A DNA stretch of 58,730 nucleotides from Treponema sp. UBA6988. Its GTDB lineage: Bacteria; Spirochaetota; Spirochaetia; Treponematales; Treponemataceae. The DNA lies in assembly GCA_002448445.1 (NCBI GenBank), contig DJYC01000045.1, forward strand, positions 1-58,730, given 5' to 3'. Positions 48,571 through 57,456 of this stretch are shown one piece after another. The notes under the pieces were generated by a model. It had not been told where the DNA came from. It was given only the letters and a program-made list of their open reading frames with translations, and searched no databases. Position 1 is the stretch's first letter. Every line of letters begins with the position of its first letter. The position numbers and the translations under genes were made by a program.

Positions 48571-49185
48571 ATGAATGAATATATGAATACACTTGTTCCA
48601 ACTGTAATTGAGCGCAGCGGAAACGGAGAACGCGCCTACGACTTGTATTCAAGGCTGTTGAAGGACCGCATCATTTTTGTTGACGGAGAAATCCGTGACG
48701 AAACAGCAGACCTTATTGTTGCCCAGTTGCTTTATTTGGAAAGCGAAAACCCCGAAAAGGACATAAACATGTACATCAACAGCCCGGGCGGAAGCGTAAC
48801 AGCAGGTCTTGCCATCTACGACACAATGCAGTACGTTAAGTGCGATGTGCAGACAATCTGCATGGGTCAGGCGGCCAGCATGGGTGCAATGCTTCTTGCA
48901 GGCGGAACAGTGGGCAAGCGCTATGCCCTTCCCTCCAGCCGCGTGATGATTCACCAGCCATGGGGTGGAGCCCAGGGTCAGGAAAGCGACATTGCAATCC
49001 AGGCAAAGGAAATCGTCCGTCTTAAAAAGCTTAGCATCCGTTACCTCTCGGAGCAGACGGGAAAATCCGAGGAAGAAGTTGCAAAGGACATGGAGCGTGA
49101 CTTTTACATGTCCGCAGAAGAAGCCAAGGAATACGGAATCGTTGACCATATAATGAACAGTGCCAAAAAAGGAGCAAAGAAATAA
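48571..49185 (+). CDS. clpP: ATP-dependent Clp protease proteolytic subunit
   Basis: A 204-residue serine protease that forms the double-heptamer ClpP chamber. The catalytic Ser 103 (GQAASMGAML) and His 128 (MIHQPWGG) have the usual 25-residue spacing, with the Asp in the region DFYMSAEEAKEYGIVDHI. INSPGGSVTAGLAIYD near residue 70 is the oxyanion region. I set the start at the ATG at 48571 after TTTGGAG; the frame is open 13 codons further. Its stop shares a base with the clpX start (TAATG). Confidence 0.96.
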   Translation: MNEYMNTLVPTVIERSGNGERAYDLYSRLLKDRIIFVDGEIRDETADLIVAQLLYLESENPEKDINMYINSPGGSVTAGLAIYDTMQYVKCDVQTICMGQAASMGAMLLAGGTVGKRYALPSSRVMIHQPWGGAQGQESDIAIQAKEIVRLKKLSIRYLSEQTGKSEEEVAKDMERDFYMSAEEAKEYGIVDHIMNSAKKGAKK

Positions 49186-50447
49186 TGCGCGGTTTTGGAA
49201 AGAATGACCAGCAATACTGTGCTTTTTGCGGAAGACCGGCAGACGCCAACCGCCGCGTTGTAAAAGCACCAAATGATGACATTTACATATGCGAAAACTG
49301 TGTGGCCGCATGCCAAACGGTGCTGAATGACGAACGCCATTCAATCCGCCCAATAGACATGGAAGATGTCCCGTCTCCAAAGGAATTCAAGGAATACCTG
49401 GACCAGTACGTTATTGGACAGGACATGGCAAAGAAGGTTCTTTCCGTTGCTGTATACAACCACTACAAGCAGCTTTCCATTCCAAAGGAAAAGCAGCTGG
49501 AAACGGACGTAAAAATTGAAAAGTCCAACATCCTGCTTCTTGGTCCGACAGGAAGCGGAAAAACCCTTCTTGCAAAGACTTTGGCACAGAAGCTTAAGGT
49601 TCCTTTTGCAATTGCGGATGCCACAACCCTTACAGAAGCCGGTTACGTAGGCGAAGACGTAGAGAATGTACTGCTCAAGCTGATTAACGCAGCTGACGGT
49701 GACGTAAGCGCAGCAGAAAGGGGCATTATCTTTATAGACGAAATTGACAAGATTAGCCGCAAGAGCGAAAACACTTCCATTACGCGCGACGTTTCCGGTG
49801 AAGGCGTACAGCAGGCGCTCCTTAAGATTCTTGAAGGAACCCATGCCTCTGTTCCACCTCAGGGTGGAAGAAAGCACCCCAACCAGGAGATGATAGACAT
49901 AGACACCACGAACATCCTCTTTATATGTGGAGGTGCATTCGTAGGCCTTGACAAGATAATTGAAGAGCGTATGGCTTCTTCTTCCATTGGATTTGGTGCA
50001 GAAGGAACACACCGCACGGAAGAAGAGCGCATGGAACTTTTGAACCAGGTAACAAGCGACGACCTTGTAAAATTCGGCATCATACCGGAACTTATTGGCC
50101 GCCTGCCAATGACCTGTGCACTCAAGGAGCTTAACCGCGACGACCTTAAACGCATACTCACGGAGCCAAAGAACGCAATTACAAAGCAGTTCCAGGCAAG
50201 CTTTGCAATAGACGACGTGGACCTTACCTTTAGCGAGGAAGCCATAGACGAGATTGCAAGCATAGCAATAAAGAGCAAGACTGGTGCACGCGGACTTAGG
50301 GCAATCGTTGAAAAGGTTCTGCTTGATATAATGTTTGAAGTTCCAAGCGTTAAGGGCAAAAAGAAGCTTGAGATTACGCCGGACATTGTAAACCAGAAAT
50401 ACATTCCCGAAGCACAGACCCTTCTTATAGACCAGAAGACAGCCTAG
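49185..50447 (+). CDS. clpX: ATP-dependent Clp protease ATP-binding subunit ClpX
   Basis: A 420-residue AAA+ unfoldase. The N-terminal zinc-binding domain has CAFCGRPAD and CENCVAAC. Walker A is GPTGSGKTLLAKTL near residue 122, Walker B is IIFIDEIDKI near residue 183 and the IGF-type ClpP-docking loop is in ASSSIGFGAEG near residue 267. Substrate-loop and sensor regions look complete. Translation is coupled with clpP. Confidence 0.97.
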   Translation: MRGFGKNDQQYCAFCGRPADANRRVVKAPNDDIYICENCVAACQTVLNDERHSIRPIDMEDVPSPKEFKEYLDQYVIGQDMAKKVLSVAVYNHYKQLSIPKEKQLETDVKIEKSNILLLGPTGSGKTLLAKTLAQKLKVPFAIADATTLTEAGYVGEDVENVLLKLINAADGDVSAAERGIIFIDEIDKISRKSENTSITRDVSGEGVQQALLKILEGTHASVPPQGGRKHPNQEMIDIDTTNILFICGGAFVGLDKIIEERMASSSIGFGAEGTHRTEEERMELLNQVTSDDLVKFGIIPELIGRLPMTCALKELNRDDLKRILTEPKNAITKQFQASFAIDDVDLTFSEEAIDEIASIAIKSKTGARGLRAIVEKVLLDIMFEVPSVKGKKKLEITPDIVNQKYIPEAQTLLIDQKTA

Positions 50448-50449
50448 CT

Positions 50450-50735
50450 TTGCAAAGCCGTATGGCAACCTACGCCGCCATGGAGGGGCACTGTGAACAA
50501 AATCCCCTCCGTGGGATTTTGTTCACGTAAGTTTTCTGCGAAAACTTACCCTACTTATATAGCAACGAAATAACGCGCCATCCTTGGCGCTATTTCCAAT
50601 ACAAAATATTCAGGAACCCCGGTTCTCGCAACGAAGTTTCAAGCGACGGCGGTGACGCATAGGCATGTTCGGTCGAATTAGAGTAAAAATTTTATAGTAG
50701 AGCAAACAAGACTACCGTCCTAAAAAATTCAATCA
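50450..50735. repeat. Composite intergenic hairpin element, copy H
   Basis: Fills the 295-base gap between convergent clpX and glycosyltransferase genes. Hairpins: a perfect 14-pair stem at 50493-50526 with loop CTCCGT (ACGGAG on the minus strand); a perfect ten-pair stem at 50527-50549; a stem at 50567-50596 (GCGCCA/TGGCGC plus GAAATA/TATTTC) with loop TCCT (AGGA on the minus strand). CCATGGAGGGG lies at 50478-50488. Its right end, TTCGGTCGAATTAG and TAGTAGAGCAAACAAG, matches the right end of copy G near 15799-15836. No gene. Confidence 0.65.
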
Positions 50736-50742
50736 AAAAAAA

Positions 50743-51864
50743 CTAGCAGAGACTTTTTAGAACATTAACTGTTTCCTGCGCTGTACGCTCCCAAGAAACG
50801 CGGCGGGTCCATTCAAGACCGTCTGCGACAAGCTTCTTTCTTAGCTCTGTATCAGAGAGCACGCTTTCTATGGCACAAGACATTTCTTCTATATTATTGC
50901 TGTCAAAATAGAGTGCCTTGCCACCGGTAACTTCAGGAAGTGCACCGTAGTTTGCGCAAGCCACCGGCAAACCTGTAGCCATAGCCTCCATTACGGAAAG
51001 CCCCACCCCTTCGTTCACGGACGGGAAGACACATGCTTCTGCATTGCGGTAAAGCTCCGGGAAATTTTCGTGGGGAAAATAGCCTGTTATGAATATGTCG
51101 CTTGCAAAGCCTGACTCCAGGGCTGAACGGTGAACCTTTTCCCCGTATTCAGACTCTTCGCTTCCTGCAATAACAAGTCTGATTGGAGACTTAGACTTTT
51201 CCTTGTAGACAGAAAAGGCCTTTATAAGTTCAACATGCTTTTTTTCGTCATTCTGCATTCTGCTTGCATAGATTATGTAGGGCTTTTTTATTGCAAAGGG
51301 TTTTATGTCTATTATTTCCGAATCACCTTCAACCGCTGCTTTTGGAAAGAAAAGGCTGTGGTCTATGCCGTTATGGATTATTTCTATTCTGTTTGCCTTT
51401 ACGCCAGCTTTTTCCAAATCTTTTTTTATGAATTTGCTGGCCGCTATTATACAGTTTGCGCGGGAAAGCCCCTTGCGGACCTTGCTTGAATACCAGCGGT
51501 CACCCTTGCGCTCAAAGAGGCTGCTCATTATGTCGTTTACGACTGCAACGCCCGGAACTTTAAAAGACGACGGAATCATGCGGGAACCTGCTGTATACAA
51601 TACGGCGGAATAACCTCTTTTTTTTGCGAATGAATTTGCCCTGAATGAATGCCAGAAGCGTTCTGCGGCTAGGCTGTCGGGAACATTTGCGCTAAAGAAG
51701 GGACAGGCCTTTTTGTCCGTATAGGTATAGCGGTCTATTTCCGCCCCGAAAAGCTCATATTCAAGGCCATCAACGTCAGGAAGAAAGGGCATTAAGGAAA
51801 AGAGATAGGATCCCAAACCTGAGCGGCCGTGATCCAAGCCGAATGTATCGATTCCAAATTTCAT
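50743..51864 (-). CDS. Glycosyltransferase, group 1 (GT4-type)
   Basis: A 373-residue GT-B glycosyltransferase. The N-terminal KFGIDTFGLDHGRSGLGSYL is the acceptor-side glycine loop and the C-terminal FPSVNEGVGLSVMEAMATGL near residue 280 is the EX7E donor-binding motif. Acts in the cytoplasm on nucleotide sugars; acceptor unknown. It is alone on its strand, divergent from a DEAD-box helicase gene 45 bases away. A role in flagellin or surface glycan synthesis is possible but has no direct support. Confidence 0.88.
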   Translation of the reverse strand: MKFGIDTFGLDHGRSGLGSYLFSLMPFLPDVDGLEYELFGAEIDRYTYTDKKACPFFSANVPDSLAAERFWHSFRANSFAKKRGYSAVLYTAGSRMIPSSFKVPGVAVVNDIMSSLFERKGDRWYSSKVRKGLSRANCIIAASKFIKKDLEKAGVKANRIEIIHNGIDHSLFFPKAAVEGDSEIIDIKPFAIKKPYIIYASRMQNDEKKHVELIKAFSVYKEKSKSPIRLVIAGSEESEYGEKVHRSALESGFASDIFITGYFPHENFPELYRNAEACVFPSVNEGVGLSVMEAMATGLPVACANYGALPEVTGGKALYFDSNNIEEMSCAIESVLSDTELRKKLVADGLEWTRRVSWERTAQETVNVLKSLC

Positions 51865-51909
51865 GCATAGAGTATATCAAAAAAATCTATAATATGCTAT
51901 AGTCTTTTT

Positions 51910-53280
51910 ATGGACAAGCAATTTTCTGATTTTGGTATTGGCGAAGAAATAATTAAAAGGCTTAGCGCGGCGGGAATAACTTCCCCGACTGCGGTTCAGC
52001 AAAAAATAATGCCCCTTGTTGCAGAGGGCAAAAACCTTATGTTCCAGAGCGAAACAGGAACTGGAAAGACATTTGCCTATCTGCTTCCAATATTGCAGAG
52101 GCTTTGCGACAATCCGAAAAGCTCAAATCCGGTCAGGGTGCTTGTTGCATCCCCCACATACGAGCTTGCTTCCCAGATAAAGGCCCAGGTAAGGCTTGTT
52201 AGCGACGTAAAGTGCGCCCTTTGCATAGGCGGGGCACCAATTTCGCGCCAGGTAGAGCTTCTAAAGGAAAAACCCCAGATTGTTATTGGAGGGCCAGCAA
52301 GGCTTCTTGAACTTATTCATCTTAAAAAGCTTAAGGCAGATGCGGTGGAAACTCTTGTTCTTGACGAAGCAGACAGGCTTTTAAGCCCGGAGCTCCGCGA
52401 TGCAACGGAAGGGCTTTTGGAAAGGCTTCCAAGGCGGGTTCAGCTTATAGGAAATTCCGCAACGGTTAGCGACTATACGCGGAAAGTCCTTCAGAATGCC
52501 CGCGATGCAATTGACAGGGCCTCTGAAGAAAAAGCCCCGGCAGAAAGAGGTAAGGCTTCCGGCAGCAAAGATTCTGCTGGCAAAATTTCTACAGACATGG
52601 CCGCAAACGGAAGCAAAGATGCAGGAGCAAAAGATTCTGGAAACACCCCGGCAGACCAAAATCCGGCAAACCAAAAACAGGCAGCCAGCGCAATAGAATT
52701 TGTAACACTGCCAACGGAAGATGTATTAAGGAAAAGAATCACCCACGTGGCAATCTTTGCAGAACGCAGGGATAAGATAGACACGCTAAGAAGCTTCATC
52801 AACGCGGTAAAGCCAAAAAAACTGCTCGTCTTTACGGCAAAAAGCGACCAAATAGAAAACATAGCGTCAAAACTCCGCTACAGAAAACTTGAATGTGAAG
52901 CCCTTAGCGCAAAAATCGGAAAGCAGGAAAGAAAATCTGCAATCGACCGTTTTAGAAGCGGAAAGGTTTCAATCCTTGTTACCACAGACCTTGCATCCCG
53001 CGGACTTGACATTCCGGACGTTACCCACGTAGTTCAGCTTGACCTGCCCCAGACAGCAGACTTCTTTATCCACCGGGCAGGACGAACGGCAAGGGCTGGA
53101 AAAACCGGCATGAACTGCGTAATTGGTGATGCCTACGAAATGCAGGACTTTGCCAAGCTTGAAAAAAAGCTGGGGCTCAAGGTCTACCCAAAGATACTCT
53201 ACAAGGGAAAGCTTACGTCTCCAAGGCCTGATGCAGAAGAAAATGACGGCAAAGAAGACAAGGGCAAAGGCAAACAGTGA
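51910..53280 (+). CDS. DEAD-box RNA helicase
   Basis: A 456-residue helicase. Q motif FGIGEEIIKRLSAAGITSPT, Walker A SETGTGKT near residue 50, DEAD as LDEADRLL near residue 154, SAT as GNSAT near residue 183, and in the second domain VTTDLASRGLDIPDVTHVV and HRAGRTARAGKTG. Between the RecA domains is a Lys/Ala/Ser-rich linker of about 60 residues (200-262) with repeats such as GSKDSAG and GSKDAGAKDSG, not usual for RhlE/CshA-type enzymes. RNA unwinding in ribosome assembly or decay is likely. It overlaps the following gene by four bases. Confidence 0.92.
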   Translation: MDKQFSDFGIGEEIIKRLSAAGITSPTAVQQKIMPLVAEGKNLMFQSETGTGKTFAYLLPILQRLCDNPKSSNPVRVLVASPTYELASQIKAQVRLVSDVKCALCIGGAPISRQVELLKEKPQIVIGGPARLLELIHLKKLKADAVETLVLDEADRLLSPELRDATEGLLERLPRRVQLIGNSATVSDYTRKVLQNARDAIDRASEEKAPAERGKASGSKDSAGKISTDMAANGSKDAGAKDSGNTPADQNPANQKQAASAIEFVTLPTEDVLRKRITHVAIFAERRDKIDTLRSFINAVKPKKLLVFTAKSDQIENIASKLRYRKLECEALSAKIGKQERKSAIDRFRSGKVSILVTTDLASRGLDIPDVTHVVQLDLPQTADFFIHRAGRTARAGKTGMNCVIGDAYEMQDFAKLEKKLGLKVYPKILYKGKLTSPRPDAEENDGKEDKGKGKQ

Positions 53281-53732
53281 ACTGGATCTGCCTGCTCATT
53301 TTTGCCCTCTTTTCCATAGCGGCGGTCGTAAAAGACATAAGGGAACTTATGATTCCAGACTGGACAATCATAGCGGGAAGCGCAGCCCTTCTTGCCTACC
53401 AGGCCCTTTTTGCGCGCGACCTCATTGCGCAGGGCCTTTTGGGAGCAGCACTTTCTCCCCTGCTCTTTTACGCGGTAAGGCGAATCACAAACTTTGGCAT
53501 GGGGCTTGGAGACGTTAAGTACAGCATCCTCTGCGGACTCTGCGCCGGTGCAAACCTCGCATTCCTCTCCTACGCAGCAGCAAGCCTTATTTGCGCCCTC
53601 TACTTTGCAAGCAAATACCTCCTAGATAAAAAAACAGGCAAAAAAAACGGACACAAGGCAAAAATCCCCTTCGCCCCCTTTATGGCAGCCGGAATCCTTG
53701 CGGTGTGTACAGCAGCCAGGGCAATTTTGTAG
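53277..53732 (+). CDS. Stand-alone prepilin peptidase domain (A24 family)
   Basis: A 151-residue membrane protein with about five hydrophobic segments. The two catalytic aspartates of A24 peptidases appear in VVKDIRELMIPDW near residue 17 and GMGLGDVKYS near residue 77 (GxGD). The N-terminal methyltransferase domain of full PilD is absent, as in archaeal and Tad-type (CpaA) enzymes. It begins with GTG inside the helicase stop (GTGA). No pilin, pilus ATPase or secretin is in the window, so its substrate is unknown. Confidence 0.82.
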   Translation: MNWICLLIFALFSIAAVVKDIRELMIPDWTIIAGSAALLAYQALFARDLIAQGLLGAALSPLLFYAVRRITNFGMGLGDVKYSILCGLCAGANLAFLSYAAASLICALYFASKYLLDKKTGKKNGHKAKIPFAPFMAAGILAVCTAARAIL

Positions 53733-54050
53733 CTATAAAATATTTTTCTTTTTTCTTGCGGCACTTTTTTCTGTTGTCCGTCAAATTTACCCAAAGAAGA
53801 TTCATGCCCCTTGTGTGGCCCTTCCGGGGCCCGCTAACGCTCGGCCCGCCGCAAGCGGCGGTCTTGCCTGCGGCAACCCCTCCACGGCCTGCCGCGCCTT
53901 TGTCTGCAAACGGCCTTTTACCGATTGCGGTAAGAACTAATATGAACAACATAGATACCGCCCAACTCCAGTTTTTCCATGGTCACTACTTTACCTCGTC
54001 CAACATGGCATAAAAAAATGGTAGAGCAAGGAAGACGCCGTCCTCTAAAA
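53733..54050. repeat. Gene-free gap with hairpin repeat I and the AGAGCAAGG element
   Basis: No gene. Copy I at about 53812-53905 is GC-rich (CCGCCGCAAGCGGCGG, TGCCTGCGGCAA). The second part, about 54017-54048, is ATGGTAGAGCAAGGAAGACG followed by CCGTCCTCTAAA, almost identical to the right end of copy G at 15823-15853. TGGTAGAGCA equals the D-arm sequence of tRNA-Lys. Confidence 0.6.
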
Positions 54051-54095
54051 CACCGTCTAATTTCAATATAAAATTAAGACTTAAAATTCAACCGC

Positions 54096-54124
54096 TTGTT
54101 AAAAAGCATGTTTTTTGCTATAAT
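54096..54124 (+). promoter_or_regulatory. Promoter of the SMC gene
   Basis: TTGTTA at 54096-54101, a 17-base spacer and a perfect TATAAT at 54119-54124, 29 bases before the GTG start. Confidence 0.65.
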
Positions 54125-54153
54125 CGTGGAACTATTTTTTAGGGGAATCGTTT

Positions 54154-57100
54154 GTGTTTTTAAAGAGTCTTGAAATTTACGGTTTTAAATCTTTTGCAGA
54201 CCGTACTCACATAAATTTTTCTGACGGAATTACGGCGCTTTTGGGTCCAAACGGATGCGGAAAGAGTAATGTTGTTGATGCCATAAAGTGGGTTCTGGCA
54301 GAAAACAAGTCAAAGAACCTCCGCGCAGCTTCCATGGAAGACGTTATCTTTAACGGTACGGAAGCCCGCCCAGCCCTTTCCGTGGCAGAAGTTACGCTTA
54401 CAATTGCCAACGAAAAGGGTATTCTGGACATTGCTGATTCAGAAATTGCACTTAAGAGAAGGCTTTACCGCTCAGGCGAAAATGAATACTTTATCAACAA
54501 CAGGCAGTGCACCGCTACGGAAGTACGCCGACTCTTTATGGACACAGGTGTTGGTAAGGCAGCATATTCGGTTATGGAACAGGGTAAGATTGACCAGATT
54601 CTTTCTTCCAAGCCGGAAGACCGCCGCTACCTTTTTGAGGAAGCCGCAGGTATTAGCCGCAGCAAGGCCCAGGTTCTTGAGGCAGAGCGCGAACTTGAGC
54701 GCACAAGGGCAAACCTTGCCCAAATAGACGTTGGTCTTGCCGAAACAAAGCGCACCTACGAAACGCTCAAGGTTCAGTCAGACAAAACCGCAAAATTCCG
54801 CAAGCTAAACGAAGACAAATTCAACTTTGAGCTGGACATTCAGCTCCTTAAGCTTAAGGATTTTACGCAGAACAAGAGCCGCCACGAGTCAGAGAAAAAA
54901 GAGGCGGAGGAAAAACGCGACGCTGTTGCTGCGGAAATAGAAGAAATATACGCAACGCTCAACGAGAACACCGACAAAATCAAGGCCCTTGAGGAACAGA
55001 GGGGCAGCAAGGAGCAGGAAAGCATAAAGATTTTTACCGAGCAGAACGGCAAAAAGAACATGGCAAAGCAGCTCCGTGACCAGTTCAGCACAATCAAGGA
55101 AAAAATCGGCCAGATAGAAAACCGCATCAAGAACATTCAGGAACGCATAGACGAATACAACGAGGACATAGACAGCCAGAATGCAGAACTTTACGAAAAG
55201 AACAAGAACCTTGACGACATAAACAAGAACATAGAAAGCTTTACCGAAAACATAACACAGTCATCCGGGCAAATTGACGAGAACCAGAAGATTATTGGCA
55301 CCAACAACGGAAAGATTCACAACCTTGACGCAGAGCGCGACCAGCTTCAGAAGGAACTTGCGGCTATCACGGAAGACATTGTAAAAGAACTTGACGCAAA
55401 GCTAAAGGACGCAGGTTACTCTTCACAGGCAAACAAAGCTGCAAAGGAAGAACTTTCCACTACCCTTGAAAAAATTAAAATCTTTGCAACAGGAAGAACC
55501 AATATCTTTAAGGACTTTGCATCCCTTCCCAACCATTCTGAAAAGGACAGCGCAAAATTCAGCGCAGATGCAGTTCAGGCTTTTGAAGACCTGGGCAAAA
55601 TGCTTCAGGAACTTAGCTCAAACATAGAAAGCTACACAAAGACAACGCCCCAGTTTATAGATGAATTCCTTTCGCCGGAAGGTATCATCACCAAAAAGCG
55701 CGGGATTGACTCTTCCATACAGGACAATATTTCCAAGATTAATTCCATCCGCGAAGAAAACGCAAGCCTTAGCGAGCGCAATGCAGAGCTGAACAAGAAG
55801 ATAGAGGAATACAAGGAAACCCTTGGCAAACTGCGCATAAACCATGCGGAAATGGTTCAGCAGATTCATTCCTGCCAGCAGCAGATTTCAACCCTAAAGA
55901 AAACACTGGCCTCACAGCAGACAGCCCTTCAGGAGCAGCAGGAAGAACTATTTGAGGAAAACCGCCACAAGGACGACATGGAAGGCCAGATTGAGACCAT
56001 AGACGAAGAGATTGCGGAACTCCAGCAGAGGGGCGAGGCAACGGCTAGGGAACTTAAGGATCTTGACAGCCAGATTCTGGAATGCAACAGCCGTGTAAGC
56101 GGAAAGAAGAACGCCCTTCAGAAAAAGCAGGAAGAGCGCAACAAGTACCAGGCCCAGCTTGAAAGGTTCTCAATCTCAATAGCCCAAAACGAAACGGAAA
56201 TCCGCAACATCAAGCAGAACTTCCAGGACAACTACTCTCGCGACCTTATGGAATACGAAGAGCGCATGTACACCATTACGGAAAACACTTCAAGCCTCCG
56301 CGAAAAGCTTAGCCAGACTAAGCAGAAGATTACCGATCTTGGACAGGTTAACCTTATGGCCGTTGAACAGTTTGCAGAGGAAAAGGACCGCTACGAAAGG
56401 CAGCAGGCAAGCTACAACGACACAAAGCAGACCTTGGAAAAGCTTGTCCGCGTAAGTGAAGAAATCCGCACAAAGTCTTCAGAGATGTTCCTTGACACCT
56501 ACACCAAAATCAGGAAGAATTTCCACAACATGTTCCGCCGCCTCTTTACAGGAGGACGCGCAGAGCTACGCCTTGTGGATCCTGCCAACGTGCTTACAAC
56601 AGGTATAGAAATTTACGCACAGCCGCCTGGAAAAAAGCTGGAGAACATTTCCCTGCTTTCCGGTGGAGAAAAGACAATGACAGCCCTTGCCCTTCTCTTT
56701 GCAACATATCAGGTCCGCCCCAGCCCATTCTGTCTTTTGGACGAGATTGACGCCGCCCTTGACGACAAGAACGTAGCTTCTTTTGTTACGGCTCTTAGGG
56801 CATTTGCAAACGTTAGCCAGTACATCGTTATTACCCACAACAGGAAGACAGCCGTGGGTGCAAGCTCTGCAATCGGTGTTACTATGGAAGAAAGCGGTAT
56901 TTCTAAGGTTATTGCAATCCGCCTCGATGAAAAGACAAGCAACGGTGAGCTTACCTTTGACGACGATGATGGCTTTGTGGAAGAGGACGTGCCGGCAGAA
57001 GAGGGAATCGTAATTCCACCGCGCCCGCCCCGCCGCGAGCACAATCCAGACGGAACCTTAAAGGAAGAGACCAAGCCGGAAGATGAAGCTCCTGCCACTG

Positions 57101-57366
57101 GAAACGCTTCTGCCGAAGCAGAAAATGCCCCTGCTACAGAAAATGCCCCTGCAGAAGGAGAAACAGAGACAACTGCCACAGAGGATGCCCCTGCAGAAGG
57201 AGAAACACCAGCCGAAGAGGAGACTCCTGTCGAAGCAGAAAATGCCCCTGCTACAGAAAATGCAGCTGTAGAAACAGAGACACCTGCCAGCAAGGAAGAA
57301 ATTTCCGCAGAAGAAGGCGAAAATTTCTCCCAAAAGCAGGAAAATCCAGGGGAAATGCAAAATTAG
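54154..57366 (+). CDS. smc: SMC-family chromosome segregation ATPase with atypical hinge and acidic tail
   Basis: A 1070-residue SMC. N-terminal head: MFLKSLEIYGFKSFADRTHI, Walker A GPNGCGKSN near residue 32; C-terminal head: signature LSGGEKTMTALALLFA near residue 835 and Walker B FCLLDEIDAALDD near residue 860. Between them lie two long coiled coils. Where the glycine-rich hinge normally sits, residues about 405-515 hold a short mostly helical domain without recognisable hinge motifs. After the head an acidic tail of about 140 residues has repeats like ENAPATENAPAEGET. It starts with GTG behind AGGGG. SMC compacts chromosomes with ScpA/ScpB, which are not in this window. Confidence 0.9.
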   Translation: MFLKSLEIYGFKSFADRTHINFSDGITALLGPNGCGKSNVVDAIKWVLAENKSKNLRAASMEDVIFNGTEARPALSVAEVTLTIANEKGILDIADSEIALKRRLYRSGENEYFINNRQCTATEVRRLFMDTGVGKAAYSVMEQGKIDQILSSKPEDRRYLFEEAAGISRSKAQVLEAERELERTRANLAQIDVGLAETKRTYETLKVQSDKTAKFRKLNEDKFNFELDIQLLKLKDFTQNKSRHESEKKEAEEKRDAVAAEIEEIYATLNENTDKIKALEEQRGSKEQESIKIFTEQNGKKNMAKQLRDQFSTIKEKIGQIENRIKNIQERIDEYNEDIDSQNAELYEKNKNLDDINKNIESFTENITQSSGQIDENQKIIGTNNGKIHNLDAERDQLQKELAAITEDIVKELDAKLKDAGYSSQANKAAKEELSTTLEKIKIFATGRTNIFKDFASLPNHSEKDSAKFSADAVQAFEDLGKMLQELSSNIESYTKTTPQFIDEFLSPEGIITKKRGIDSSIQDNISKINSIREENASLSERNAELNKKIEEYKETLGKLRINHAEMVQQIHSCQQQISTLKKTLASQQTALQEQQEELFEENRHKDDMEGQIETIDEEIAELQQRGEATARELKDLDSQILECNSRVSGKKNALQKKQEERNKYQAQLERFSISIAQNETEIRNIKQNFQDNYSRDLMEYEERMYTITENTSSLREKLSQTKQKITDLGQVNLMAVEQFAEEKDRYERQQASYNDTKQTLEKLVRVSEEIRTKSSEMFLDTYTKIRKNFHNMFRRLFTGGRAELRLVDPANVLTTGIEIYAQPPGKKLENISLLSGGEKTMTALALLFATYQVRPSPFCLLDEIDAALDDKNVASFVTALRAFANVSQYIVITHNRKTAVGASSAIGVTMEESGISKVIAIRLDEKTSNGELTFDDDDGFVEEDVPAEEGIVIPPRPPRREHNPDGTLKEETKPEDEAPATGNASAEAENAPATENAPAEGETETTATEDAPAEGETPAEEETPVEAENAPATENAAVETETPASKEEISAEEGENFSQKQENPGEMQN

Positions 57367-57456
57367 GCAAAATTGAGCAAAATACTAACCAAAATACATA
57401 AAATTCTTGGTGCAAAAATGCCGAAACTTAAAGAGAAGAGGTAGATTCTTAGCCCT

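Noticed and set aside
49341..50468. Minus-strand open frame (375 codons) opposite clpX
   Set aside because: clpX is certain on the plus strand; the antisense translation is Cys/Tyr/Leu-rich nonsense.
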